35,109 nt of DNA from a virus (IMGVR_UViG_3300047388_000361:1-35109); one strand, 5' to 3'; shown: positions 1 through 7,286, counted from the first letter of the stretch. The notes: generated by a model from the sequence alone, not told the origin. Translations and numbers: made by a program.

Positions 1-1050
1 GTTACCATTGATGGAAATAGTGGTTCGGTAACGGGTCCTACCATCAGTATTGTAGATTCACAAGGAACAGGATTATTTACAGGTTCAGGAACTACCCTAA
101 CTCATACATATGTGGATGGTAATGATAATCTTGTTTTAGGTGATAATACTCTAGTCGCAATAACTTCAGCCGCAGAAAATGTCCTATTAGGTGGGGCAGC
201 AGCACTTCCAATAACGAGCGGGTCAGTAAATGCCGGAGTTGGACAATCGGTATTAAGACAACTAACCACAGGTTCCAACAATGCCGCATTGGGATCTAAT
301 GCATTAGGTCTTATAACCACTGGTATTAATAATATCGGGATAGGAAGTTCAGCAGCAACCAGCGATACTGGAGGGGCTAGTTACACTGCAGCTGATTCAA
401 ATAATATCGCGATTGGTAACCCAGGATTAGCTGGTGAATCAAATGCCATACGATTAGGAAAAAGTGGAGCTGGGGCATTTCAACAAAATAAAACATTTAT
501 AGCGGGTATTAATGGAAATACTGTTTCTAATACCATGATGGTTACCATTGATAGTTCGACTGATCAATTAGGTGTTGCTGCTATTCCTATTACAGCTGGA
601 ACTAATGTTTTTCTTGCCTTTATGAATGCCTCACAGACGAATGTCACAGGAGCTGGAGCGCAAACAACTATTGTTTTTAATGATGTCACTTCTAATCCAG
701 GGTCATTTTACAATACTGCAACTGGCATTTTTACAGCTCCAATTACAGGAAATTATCAATTTAACTGTAATTTAGCTGTGGGTGGAACGTCAGCTGGGGC
801 CAATCGGGGAATTGTCTTGGCCGAAGTTGGTGCTCTTGAATATAAACTCATTGATGAAAACTTTCTTCAAGGCACCGGAAGTGGTGAAGCTTATTTCAAT
901 ACATCATTTATGGCACGACTGAATGCTACAGATACCTGTTTTATTCAGCTACGAGTATTAGGCGGTGCTGGCGATACGTTAAGTATTGATGGTTCTGGTG
1001 GTGGAGCACAATATACTTCATTATTTTCTGGATACTTTGTTTCAGCTTAG
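1..1050 (+). CDS. tail fibre / receptor-binding protein, 5'-truncated by window edge, YadA-like repeats plus C1q-like C terminus
   Basis: The frame is open from base 1, so the true start lies outside the window; a GTG at 112 is only the first start-like codon inside it. Residues about 35-160 (counted from base 1) carry short repeats of the type TG.NN.A.G and E.NAI.LG, which resemble the head domain of YadA-type trimeric adhesins and are common in phage fibres. The last ~135 residues look like a C1q/TNF-like beta-sandwich: the pattern FY..ATGIFTAPI.G.Y.F and the ending SLFSGYFV are typical. Such domains trimerise and bind receptors. The next fibre gene starts 9 nt downstream behind a GGAG site. 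I infer an adhesive virion fibre tip. The family match is by eye, without a search. Confidence 0.8.
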   Translation, partial: VTIDGNSGSVTGPTISIVDSQGTGLFTGSGTTLTHTYVDGNDNLVLGDNTLVAITSAAENVLLGGAAALPITSGSVNAGVGQSVLRQLTTGSNNAALGSNALGLITTGINNIGIGSSAATSDTGGASYTAADSNNIAIGNPGLAGESNAIRLGKSGAGAFQQNKTFIAGINGNTVSNTMMVTIDSSTDQLGVAAIPITAGTNVFLAFMNASQTNVTGAGAQTTIVFNDVTSNPGSFYNTATGIFTAPITGNYQFNCNLAVGGTSAGANRGIVLAEVGALEYKLIDENFLQGTGSGEAYFNTSFMARLNATDTCFIQLRVLGGAGDTLSIDGSGGGAQYTSLFSGYFVSA

Positions 1051-1059
1051 GAGATTTTT

Positions 1060-2787
1060 ATGGCATCAAATAATAACTTCTTCCTTAATGGACTTAATCC
1101 CCTAGCTTATCTAGGGGTTAATCCCTATACGCCTGTCCCTTTCTTTTCTAAAACAACAGACCCAACAACCCGAGATGCACAGAACTTCATATTGGGAACC
1201 ATTTGGCTCAATACCATTACAGAAGGCATCTGGTTTCTGGTATCTCTTGCAAATGGTAATGCTACCTGGGTTCAACTTTCTGCAGGTGGTGGTGGTACGG
1301 TTATATCACTAACAGGCGATGATTCTATTCCAGTGCTACCGTTAGTGGGCAATATCAATGTCTTTGGTACTCCACAAGCCGGATCTTCTGTATCATTTAC
1401 AGGTGCAACCCCTCACACGCTGAAACTTAACACGACAGATGCTAACGGTAATACTATTATTGGTAATTCAGCTGGTAATGGATCTATATCAGGACTCGAT
1501 AATACTGCCCTAGGATTCTCTGCGCTGCATGATTTAACTACCGGTAGTAATAACGTAGCTATTGGCGAATCTTCTTTAGCTGCGGTGCTCACGGGACATG
1601 ATAATATCGCCGTAGGGCAACTAGCTGGGGATAATTATACCGGTGCAGAATCTCATAATATCTTGATTGGTAATCTTGGTGTTCTTGGCGAATCGAATGC
1701 TATACATATTGGTACTCAGGGAACTCAAACTACTGCATTTATGGCAGGTATTTCAGGAGTTTCTGTATCAAACAAGAATAGAGTTACCATTAATACTGTG
1801 ACGGGACAATTGGGCAGTGAAGCTGACCCTAGTGGAACTATAACAGCAGTTGCAACTGCTAATGCCACGCCTCAATTTGTGTTATCTGGAACTACTGAAA
1901 CAGTAGATTTCAATCTTACAACTAATTTAGTATTGGGTAGTTCTTTGCCTTCACTTGCAGGTGGAACTCATAACGTAGGTATTGGTCAATTAGCTCTTAA
2001 TAGTTTAACATCTGGTGTAAATAATACCGCAGTTGGATATAATGCTGGAACGGCTATAACAACTGGATCCAATAATATGATTTATGGTGATCTCGCTGGC
2101 AGGGCTATAACAACTGGATCAGACAATATTTCTATGGGTTTTGCTACGCTTGGTACTATGACAACTGGTTCTAGCAATACTGCTATAGGTGCTGGTGCTG
2201 GTTCTGTATATACTGGTGCCGAATCCAATAATATATTACTTGGAAATGTGGGTGTTCTTGGGGAATCTAATACTATTCATATCGGTGCTACTCAAACATC
2301 TGCTTATATGTCTGGTGTATATGGTGTAACTCCTGCAAATCCTACTCAATTTGTGATAGTGGATTCTGTAACCGGACAATTGGGATCAACTGCAGGAACT
2401 CCCGGATCGACGGGCAATAGTATTATCGCAATTTCTTCCCCTGTTAGTAATTTTACGGCCCCTAAATTTTTTTCAATTTCATCGCTTAACCAGAATGGTG
2501 TTGCTAGTTCAGCTTTAGCTAATAGTGTCGTGCCTATTGCGGGAACATTGAGTAACTTATATGTAAATGTTATTTCAAATGCAAGTACAAGCAATGATAC
2601 CTTTACTCTTTATAAGAATAATAGTGCTACAAGTTTAGTAGTAACTATTACTGCATTAACAACAGGAGTATTTTCTGACACAACTCATTCGGTAGCGGTT
2701 GTAGCAGGAGATCTTATATGCTTTAATTCATCGCAATCAACTACTGCTAATTGGAGTGGACAGGTTACTTGCAATTTAAATGCGTAG
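1060..2787 (+). CDS. tail fibre with two tandem YadA-head-like modules
   Basis: 575 residues behind GGAGATTTTTATG. Residues 1-80 form an N-terminal module with PTTRDAQNF.LGTIWLNT and a W.LVSLANG.ATWVQL stretch. This is a common attachment or adaptor module of phage fibres, and it is matched by the N terminus of the gene at 32841. Two homologous modules follow (about 125-258 and 295-440), each made of TG.NN.AIG-type repeats followed by ES.AIHIG..QT.A.M.G..GV and a closing TVTGQLGS. The last 130 residues are a different Ser/Thr-rich beta domain, the likely receptor-binding tip. It ends 80 nt before a strong terminator and so closes a transcript. Fibre role is inferred from composition and family resemblance. 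Confidence 0.82.
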   Translation: MASNNNFFLNGLNPLAYLGVNPYTPVPFFSKTTDPTTRDAQNFILGTIWLNTITEGIWFLVSLANGNATWVQLSAGGGGTVISLTGDDSIPVLPLVGNINVFGTPQAGSSVSFTGATPHTLKLNTTDANGNTIIGNSAGNGSISGLDNTALGFSALHDLTTGSNNVAIGESSLAAVLTGHDNIAVGQLAGDNYTGAESHNILIGNLGVLGESNAIHIGTQGTQTTAFMAGISGVSVSNKNRVTINTVTGQLGSEADPSGTITAVATANATPQFVLSGTTETVDFNLTTNLVLGSSLPSLAGGTHNVGIGQLALNSLTSGVNNTAVGYNAGTAITTGSNNMIYGDLAGRAITTGSDNISMGFATLGTMTTGSSNTAIGAGAGSVYTGAESNNILLGNVGVLGESNTIHIGATQTSAYMSGVYGVTPANPTQFVIVDSVTGQLGSTAGTPGSTGNSIIAISSPVSNFTAPKFFSISSLNQNGVASSALANSVVPIAGTLSNLYVNVISNASTSNDTFTLYKNNSATSLVVTITALTTGVFSDTTHSVAVVAGDLICFNSSQSTTANWSGQVTCNLNA

Positions 2788-2830
2788 AGCGATATAATAA
2801 ATAATTATGTGTCCCCTTTAGTCACATGAA

Positions 2831-2860
2831 TCCGCCGTCGCATTGCTATGGCGCGATAAA
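2831..2860. repeat. dispersed imperfect palindrome, copy A
   Basis: The block CGCCGTCGCAT-TGCTATGGCG forms an imperfect hairpin and is followed by an A-rich tail. It shares the core CGCAT..GCTAYGGCG with blocks at 6797-6823 and 13055-13083. All three are intergenic. It resembles the short GC-rich palindromes scattered through many bacterial genomes; that likeness is from memory only. Confidence 0.5.
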
Positions 2861-2867
2861 GAAGCAT

Positions 2868-2910
2868 AATAGCCACTTAGTTAAGGAGACTAACTAAGTG
2901 GCTATTTTTT
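2868..2910 (+). terminator. strong intrinsic terminator after the fibre operon
   Basis: A perfect 16-bp stem (2868-2883 with 2891-2906), a 7-nt loop AGGAGAC, and a run of T directly after it. It lies 80 nt past the fibre stop codon and just before the convergent minus-strand genes, so it ends the rightward late transcript. Confidence 0.9.
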
Positions 2911-2937
2911 ATAAGCAGTACAAACCGCTTCTGAAGT

Positions 2938-3018
2938 CTATGTTGAATGCGATCTACCCAAGATATAAGAACCAACAAACACAACAACAATCAAAGCTAT
3001 ATAAATAAACTTATCCAT
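2938..3018 (-). CDS. 26-residue single-span membrane peptide
   Basis: Begins MDKFIYIALIVVVFVG and ends with a short basic tail GRSHST: one transmembrane helix and nothing else. Its ATG overlaps the stop region of the 57-residue gene upstream (AATGGATAA), as expected for translational coupling inside the minus-strand operon. No homologue recognised. Several comparable tiny membrane peptides exist in this genome (25349, 31871). Real expression is inferred from the overlap and the hydrophobic profile. Confidence 0.5.
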   Translation of the reverse strand: MDKFIYIALIVVVFVGSYILGRSHST

Positions 3019-3184
3019 TTATGTACTCGATGCCGGTATATTCCCAGATGGGATGATCTTCGTCTTTATTGCGTTGAATATAAACTTCATATTCATTGTC
3101 TTTAATATACACGCGACATTGAGTTCCAACGGGCCATTGGTCAAACTCAGATGGGGCAGCGTATCTGGTTATTGTTATACTCAT
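3011..3184 (-). CDS. small hypothetical protein, 57 aa
   Basis: An intact small frame starting MSITITRYAAPSEFDQWPVG, with a later beta-rich stretch CRVYIKDNEYEVYIQR and a closing DEDHPIWEYTGIEY. The alternating pattern suggests a small beta-barrel or SH3-like fold, but I recognise no family. An AAGAGAG ribosome site sits just upstream of the ATG. It lies 52 nt downstream of the Erf gene in the same direction and overlaps the 26-residue membrane peptide, so it belongs to the recombination operon. Confidence 0.6.
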   Translation of the reverse strand: MSITITRYAAPSEFDQWPVGTQCRVYIKDNEYEVYIQRNKDEDHPIWEYTGIEYING

Positions 3185-3236
3185 ATACTCTCTTGATCCT
3201 TTTAATTCATTGAGAACATTTATTGAACATAAAGTA

Positions 3237-3989
3237 TTATATACCCGTATTTCTCAATTGCTTAATTTCCCGGATTCTTCTGATGGAAACGCCATATTTA
3301 CTTTTTGGGATATCTGCAATCGATTGTATCTTTAATCCTTCAAGAACCTGTGAAGCAATATCTGGATATTCAGCAAGCTCATACTGCAACTCATCCAACT
3401 GGTCTTTGCTTACCGTTTCTGCTGATTCTTCTCTTGGATTGTATTTAGTATTAAGAGCTACACCTTTAGCAAATGTTTCTCTTGAAGTGGCTACCGCTTT
3501 TTCACCATCATCATCTTCAGCTTCAGCAACAACACCAATAAGTGCCGCATAGTTTATGCGCTTTAAATAGGTGATATAACTGGAGATAGTCTGTATATCA
3601 TTTTTAGGAGGAACCACACGCATGGTACTTTCTGTCCATTGGCCACTACAATGCATTAAGACAGTATGTAGCATAGTTGAGCCATCAACATTAGTGATAA
3701 CTTTCTGCGTTACGCTAAGGCCATTTTTAGATAGACAAGGACGAGATACTGATACAATCTCTGCAAGATCAGCATAGCTTGATTTGAAATAAGGATTCTC
3801 ACTATCCTTTTTTGCAGTAGGCATCTCTGATTGTGCTTTAGCTAAGGCGGTTGCAAGCTCGTTAATATTTTCAGATCTATGTTCTATCTTTGTGTGTTTA
3901 TTGATAGCTTCAGAAGTAGCAAGCAAAGCATTGAGCTTCTCTTCGTATATTTTGCCTACAAATTCTAATACTTGATTTAAGTTATCCAT
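3237..3989 (-). CDS. erf: Erf-family single-strand annealing protein
   Basis: 250 residues. Residues 45-165 carry the ERF signature: LA.ALAKAQSEMPTAKKDSENPYFKSSYADLAEIV, then RPCLSKNGLSVTQKV and the aromatic/basic SSYITYLKRINYAALIGV. Family knowledge: Erf proteins (phage P22) form rings on ssDNA and anneal complementary strands, allowing RecA-independent recombination and genome circularisation. The C-terminal ~60 residues are an acidic-to-basic tail ending in a helix rich in Arg and Lys. The ATG overlaps the stop of the 81-residue gene upstream (TAATG type), so the two are co-translated. With RusA at 6834 it suggests recombination-dependent replication or end repair. Confidence 0.9.
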   Translation of the reverse strand: MDNLNQVLEFVGKIYEEKLNALLATSEAINKHTKIEHRSENINELATALAKAQSEMPTAKKDSENPYFKSSYADLAEIVSVSRPCLSKNGLSVTQKVITNVDGSTMLHTVLMHCSGQWTESTMRVVPPKNDIQTISSYITYLKRINYAALIGVVAEAEDDDGEKAVATSRETFAKGVALNTKYNPREESAETVSKDQLDELQYELAEYPDIASQVLEGLKIQSIADIPKSKYGVSIRRIREIKQLRNTGI

Positions 3990-4234
3990 TATTTATCTTT
4001 CTTTAGATTAGGATAATTTTCTACAATTATATTTAATTTTAATCTATTAACATCTCTCGCAGTTTCCATATCTGCATTAATTACTTCAATACCATATTTT
4101 GTTTCTGTAACAGCTAAATCAAAATCTATATCTTTTGGATAAAATGCTTTATATGTTTCGCTACTATTATTAAAAGAATCAATGCCGGATTTTATTTCTT
4201 TAATTGTTAAATGTATGAAATTATTTAGTTCCAT
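3989..4234 (-). CDS. hypothetical protein, 81 aa (weak trypco2-like pattern)
   Basis: Begins MELNNFIHLTIKEIKSGIDSF and continues with IDFDLAVTETKYGIEVI and a beta-like VNRLKLNIIV. One helix followed by strands, with the LAVTE-type strand, faintly recalls the trypco2 domain of bacterial conflict systems. The likeness is weak and could be chance. Both ends overlap neighbours (4234 and 3989), a sign of tight translational coupling to the Erf gene. Confidence 0.7.
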   Translation of the reverse strand: MELNNFIHLTIKEIKSGIDSFNNSSETYKAFYPKDIDFDLAVTETKYGIEVINADMETARDVNRLKLNIIVENYPNLKKDK

Positions 4235-4470
4235 TATTCTCCCTTTAATATATTATTCATTTTTATCAAAATACGGAGAACGGTTTCATTTCCTTCCCGA
4301 ATAGAAAGTTTATTTTTATTTATTGAAAGAAAAGAAATAAGTTGATCCAGCGATAAATTATTTAAATCTTCAACATTTGTTTCTTTCTTAACACTCCAAT
4401 TTGCGATGATAACAAATAAACATGCAAAAAAAGCAAACGCTATAAAATATATTATTTCTAATGAAGTCAT
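4234..4470 (-). CDS. small membrane-anchored protein, 78 aa
   Basis: Residues 4-26 form a single hydrophobic helix (IIYFIAFAFFACLFVIIANW). The rest is a soluble segment rich in Asn, Leu and Lys that looks helical. No family recognised. It starts in TAATG overlap with the Cys-rich 36-residue frame upstream and ends in overlap with the 81-residue gene, so it is the second gene of the leftward recombination operon. Confidence 0.7.
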   Translation of the reverse strand: MTSLEIIYFIAFAFFACLFVIIANWSVKKETNVEDLNNLSLDQLISFLSINKNKLSIREGNETVLRILIKMNNILKGE

Positions 4471-4580
4471 TATGGTCCTGTAGATAATAGCATCCAGTGT
4501 GATACAAATAATAAGTCGTCATCTATCTTATAATACAAAAGGCATATCATACATTTCTTATCTTGAGTACATGTACACAT
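4470..4580 (-). CDS. 36-residue Cys-rich peptide with a DUF551-like tail
   Basis: Starts MCTCTQDKKCMICLLYYK and ends FVSHWMLLSTGP. The ending matches the conserved C-terminal signature of DUF551 proteins (VTHWMPLP.PP), while the CxC...CxxC front could bind metal. AGAGGAA lies 7 nt before the ATG, and the stop overlaps the next ATG as TAATG, which supports translation. It looks like a truncated or rearranged DUF551 gene heading the leftward operon. Function unknown. Confidence 0.55.
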   Translation of the reverse strand: MCTCTQDKKCMICLLYYKIDDDLLFVSHWMLLSTGP

Positions 4581-4655
4581 TTCTATTTCCTCTATTGTTT
4601 TTATACCTGTTGCCCGATCAAAGGCTTATGGACAGGCAACTCATATTTTTAAGGA

Positions 4656-4680
4656 GACATGGCCATACAATTTCCATGTC
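4656..4680. promoter_or_regulatory. inverted repeat between divergent early operons (operator candidate)
   Basis: GACATGG (4656-4662) and CCATGTC (4674-4680) are perfect 7-nt arms around an 11-nt spacer, in the gene-free stretch between the leftward operon (start 4580) and the rightward operon (start 4776). A second small palindrome, GTACATGTAC, lies at 4568-4577. The HTH protein at 4776 is the obvious candidate ligand; this is inference. Confidence 0.4.
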
Positions 4681-4708
4681 TATATATACTCTACCATATA
4701 TCTTCGTA

Positions 4709-4738
4709 TTGTCAATTGATTTTAATATACAGTAATAT
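4709..4738 (+). promoter_or_regulatory. promoter candidate for the HTH/early operon
   Basis: TTGTCA (4709-4714), an 18-nt spacer, then TAATAT (4733-4738), followed 38 nt later by the ATG of the HTH gene with GGAG in front. A second possible -10, TATAAT, is at 4744-4749. The whole area is AT-rich, so the exact start is uncertain. Confidence 0.45.
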
Positions 4739-4775
4739 ATACTTATAATATATACATAGATCAGTTGGAGATATT

Positions 4776-5000
4776 ATGCAAGAAATAAGAAGTTATCGTG
4801 AAATAATGGGACAGCAGTCCGCAGTAAGGCAGCATCTGTTAAAAGACCTGATGGACAAACCAATCTCATGGACAGCTTTGGCTAAGGATATTGGTATATC
4901 GGTTATTACCTTAAAGAAATTTGCTATAGATGAGTGCGATATGGATTTCATAATCCTGAATAAAATAAGAAACTATAACTTAAGAAATGAGAAACAATGA
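4776..5000 (+). CDS. helix-turn-helix DNA-binding protein, 74 aa
   Basis: Residues 31-52 read as a helix-turn-helix: WTALAKDIGISVITLKKFA, with the alanine and glycine spacing usual for the turn. Flanking helices complete a small phage regulator of the Cro/repressor type. TTGGAG lies 7 nt before the ATG. It is the first gene of the rightward early unit, and its stop overlaps the next ATG. By position it could control the divergent promoters on either side of 4656-4738. Regulatory role is inferred; no specific family was identified. Confidence 0.72.
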   Translation: MQEIRSYREIMGQQSAVRQHLLKDLMDKPISWTALAKDIGISVITLKKFAIDECDMDFIILNKIRNYNLRNEKQ

Positions 5001-5188
5001 AAATAGAATATGAAAAATGTAATCGTTGCAATTTAATAGCTAATGAAAATCAAAGATGGATAGCATATAAATTTATTAATGATGATAATGAACCAACTGT
5101 ACTTTGCATAAATTGTTATAAATTATTTGAGAAATTAAGAAAAAATACATATGAGAAAATGTTAAAAGAATTTTGTGAAAAACAATGA
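4997..5188 (+). CDS. small zinc-ribbon protein, 63 aa
   Basis: Two Cys pairs, CNRC near residue 8 and CINC near residue 34, are separated by a strand-rich segment (QRWIAYKFIN). This arrangement suggests one Zn2+ site. The C-terminal third is a charged helix. Start and stop both overlap the neighbours by four bases (ATGA), so it is coupled to the HTH and DUF551 genes. No specific family recognised. Confidence 0.68.
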   Translation: MKIEYEKCNRCNLIANENQRWIAYKFINDDNEPTVLCINCYKLFEKLRKNTYEKMLKEFCEKQ

Positions 5189-5394
5189 AATGGATAAGTG
5201 TTAAAGATAGATTGCCTGATTTGAATGAATTTCCTAGTGGTTATAAATCATCAAATTCATTATTGGGATATGATGATGGTTTTTATTCGATAGTGGAATA
5301 TACGGGTGATAACATTTGGCGTGATGAATATTCAAAGATGACTATAGTAACCCATTGGATGCCTTTGCCACCAAAACCAGAGACAGTTGATTAA
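5185..5394 (+). CDS. DUF551 protein
   Basis: Carries both DUF551 hallmarks: the start MKWISVKDRLPD and the end VTHWMPLPPKPE, over 69 residues, which is normal for the family. DUF551 is a widespread small phage domain of unknown function. The first 36 bases are nearly identical to those of the copy starting at 10174, so one is a recent duplicate of the other or both come from one pool. It overlaps the gene upstream by ATGA and closes the early cluster before a weak terminator. Confidence 0.85.
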   Translation: MKWISVKDRLPDLNEFPSGYKSSNSLLGYDDGFYSIVEYTGDNIWRDEYSKMTIVTHWMPLPPKPETVD

Positions 5395-5474
5395 TTCCTA
5401 GCATTCAGTATAATCTTACAGATTTGCGAATGATTGTACTTCGTGAATCACCGAAATAACTACACTAAATAAAA

Positions 5475-5510
5475 AGACCGCTTTTTTAAGGCGATCTCAA
5501 TATTTTTACC
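5475..5510 (+). terminator. probable intrinsic terminator with one mismatch
   Basis: 5475-5484 pairs with 5488-5497 (AGACCGCTTT-type arm with AAGGCGATCT, one C-A mismatch), followed by CAATATTTTT. It lies 80 nt after the DUF551 gene and before the replication gene. Confidence 0.45.
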
Positions 5511-5554
5511 AGACTCTAGTACTATTCCAACCGTGCTTAGAGTGTAACGAAAGA

Positions 5555-5632
5555 ATGTTTATGAAACATACAAACAACAAACAACACGAGGTGATAATTA
5601 AAACTATCAAACACGAGGTGAATGTATGTTAA
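5555..5632 (+). CDS. possible 25-residue leader peptide upstream of the replication gene
   Basis: An open frame MFMKHTNNKQHEVIIKTIK followed by HEVNVC and a stop whose codon overlaps the start of the replication protein. Inside it the 12-mer AACACGAGGTGA occurs twice (5583-5594 and 5610-5621), 27 nt apart and in the same frame. The second copy is the ribosome site of the next gene. A leader that couples translation to the replication protein is plausible but unproven; the upstream ribosome site is weak. Confidence 0.3.
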   Translation: MFMKHTNNKQHEVIIKTIKHEVNVC

Positions 5633-6519
5633 ATAATAAACGTTTTCCGCGTTATGTCAACAGTTCTCAAGTAAAAGATTGTATTCCACTTAAACAAATA
5701 CAAGATAATCCCCGTGCAGAACTTTCTAAATTGACAAGAAAAGAATTAGATGTTCTTATTTTTATATTATTTATTAATAATAGACACCCCGATATATATC
5801 CCCGCCAAGATACTATAGCTAAGTTCGCCCATTGTTCATTGAGATGGGTTAATAGTACCATCGCCAAGCTCGTTTCTTTAGGTCTTATTAATAAGATATA
5901 CCGTGCTAATAAAAGCTGCCTCTATAGAGTATCCTCATGGTTCACAGAAACTGATGTTAAAAGAAGAATAATCGACATCTTACCCGTACTTAAAATCATC
6001 CCTCTTATGTTTCTCATAGCCATCGATCCAATGGTCAGATATGGGGCCTCTTCTTACGATATCTTTAAAGGAGATATATATATAACAAACAAACAACAAT
6101 CATCTTTGAATTATGTACCACGTAGTAATGGAAAAATAGTAAAAAAAGGAAAAGTTATGTCACTTGCAATCAGGTTGGCTGGAAAGTGGGGTTGTTCGTT
6201 AGAAGAAACAGCTGTGTTGGAGTCGTATTCTGATAAAATTCTGGAATATGCTGACAAACAGATGTTGAAAACAACGGGAATAACCAACAAAAGGGCTTAC
6301 TTTTTATCTATCTGCAGAAACCAATCGATTACCAAACCAAAGACCAATAACTTTTCAAGAAGTGATTCTGATAATACATCAACAAAAACGCCTATCTATA
6401 ATGCATATATCAAGCCTGAAGAGCAAAGCCAAGAACAGATAATAGATCGACTCCAAACCCATAAAGAATGGCGGAATAAGCGAGATCAATATCTCAGAGA
6501 TATTTCGGGTAATGATTGA
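5626..6519 (+). CDS. winged-helix replication (initiator-type) protein, 297 aa
   Basis: Residues 30-105 form a winged helix: LTRKELDVLIFILFIN, then YPRQDTIAKFAHCSLRWVNSTI and the wing LVSLGLINKIYRANKSCLYRV. This layout is shared by phage and plasmid replication initiators and replisome organisers, which bind iterons and load host helicase. A hydrophobic helix (residues ~118-134) and a basic middle follow. The C-terminal 60 residues are charged and helical, possibly a partner-binding region. GAGGTG lies 6 nt before the ATG. No polymerase or helicase gene follows, so host enzymes would be recruited. Replication role is inferred from fold and position. Confidence 0.62.
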   Translation: MLNNKRFPRYVNSSQVKDCIPLKQIQDNPRAELSKLTRKELDVLIFILFINNRHPDIYPRQDTIAKFAHCSLRWVNSTIAKLVSLGLINKIYRANKSCLYRVSSWFTETDVKRRIIDILPVLKIIPLMFLIAIDPMVRYGASSYDIFKGDIYITNKQQSSLNYVPRSNGKIVKKGKVMSLAIRLAGKWGCSLEETAVLESYSDKILEYADKQMLKTTGITNKRAYFLSICRNQSITKPKTNNFSRSDSDNTSTKTPIYNAYIKPEEQSQEQIIDRLQTHKEWRNKRDQYLRDISGND

Positions 6520-6550
6520 TCTTTCCATTCTGTTTTTATATATTTAAAAC

Positions 6551-6669
6551 GTATTTCATTGCGATAGCCAAGACTGTGAAAAGGTAAGCTCGTGCCAATG
6601 CTTTTCTACGGAGCAAATAAACAATTACGTAGATGTGAATGGTTAGATTCCATTTCGACAATGAAATAC
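6551..6669. ncRNA. candidate structured RNA in a gene-free stretch
   Basis: The 302-nt gap 6520-6821 has no convincing gene. Within it GTATTTCATTG (6551-6561) and CAATGAAATAC (6659-6669) are perfect 11-nt inverted arms. They enclose two further hairpins, GAAAAG/CTTTTC (6578-6583 with 6601-6606) and CTACG/CGTAG (6606-6610 with 6628-6632). A closing stem around two hairpins is the shape of a small structured RNA or a replication-origin element next to the initiator gene. Strand and function are unknown. Confidence 0.35.
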
Positions 6670-6730
6670 ACATAATAATATCCCCATTGATATTCCACTT
6701 CTTATTTTCTATCTTATCGGTATCCTACTT

Positions 6731-6776
6731 CTCCTCGAGCGGAGTTTATCCTGAGCTCGTCGAAGGAGCGGGACGA
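6731..6776. repeat. bacterial-type dispersed palindromic repeat
   Basis: TATCCTGAGCTCGTCGAAGG is a variant of the very common bacterial intergenic repeat that reads TCATCCTGAGCTTGTCGAAGG, here flanked by CTCC...GGAG and GGAGCGGGA. It lies in the gap before the resolvase gene. Recognition is from memory of the repeat; its presence in a phage hints at exchange with a bacterial chromosome. Confidence 0.5.
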
Positions 6777-6796
6777 GTCTATCTCTAAACCGAAAA

Positions 6797-6823
6797 CGCC
6801 GCCGCATGAAGCTATGGCGGTTT
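6797..6823. repeat. dispersed imperfect palindrome, copy B
   Basis: CGCCGCCGCATGAAGCTATGGCGG forms a bulged hairpin and matches copies A (2831) and C (13055) in the CGCAT..GCTAYGGCG core and the following A/G-rich tail. It ends 10 nt before the resolvase start codon, so the hairpin may also affect that start. Confidence 0.5.
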
Positions 6824-6833
6824 GAAAGAGTAT

Positions 6834-7286
6834 ATGAATTCATTGAAAACCGACATAGCCTTGGCGAAGTCGTTCAGTTATATTATTACCGGTGATCCAA
6901 CACCATTAGCCAGACCAAGATTTGCAGGACCATCCAGACATGTCTATGATTCACAAAAGATATTAAAACACTCAATCATCCATCAGCTTATTAATCAACA
7001 TGCTGGGCGTAAGCTATTTGCTGGAGCATGTCGTCTTGATGTTATCTTTTATCTACGTATACCTAAGACATCAATAACACGGATGAAGACTTTACAGGGG
7101 CAATATCATGTGTTTAAGCCTGATCTTTCAAATTTAATAAAATTTGTGGAAGATGTTGCATCTATGCGTGATATGGATGATAATGAAATTTTAATAAAAG
7201 ATGATTGTATAATATCCAGCATTAGTGCCAAGAAGATATATGATCTTAATCCAAGAACTGAATTCACTATTACCGAGTTAATATGA
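6834..7286 (+). CDS. rusA: RusA-family Holliday junction resolvase
   Basis: About 150 residues from the ATG at 6834 (a TTG at 6822 could add four). RusA features: GDPTPLARPRF near the N terminus, HVYDSQK, then KPDLSNLIKFVED and the acidic cluster MDDNEILIKDDCII. RusA dimers cut Holliday junctions using acidic residues that bind Mg2+. In the usual PDxDN motif the second acid is Ser here (D97, S99), so a neighbouring acid may substitute or activity may be altered. The stop overlaps the next ATG (ATGA). Together with Erf it forms a recombination and packaging-preparation module just ahead of the terminase genes. Confidence 0.85.
   Translation: MNSLKTDIALAKSFSYIITGDPTPLARPRFAGPSRHVYDSQKILKHSIIHQLINQHAGRKLFAGACRLDVIFYLRIPKTSITRMKTLQGQYHVFKPDLSNLIKFVEDVASMRDMDDNEILIKDDCIISSISAKKIYDLNPRTEFTITELI

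Noticed and set aside
3989-4234. Firm assignment of the 81-residue protein to trypco2.
   Set aside because: Only a short strand pattern matches; too weak to name the gene.
4499-4735. A 78-codon plus-strand frame in the divergent promoter region.
   Set aside because: It starts without a ribosome site, crosses the inverted repeat and promoter, and opposes the better supported Cys-rich minus frame.
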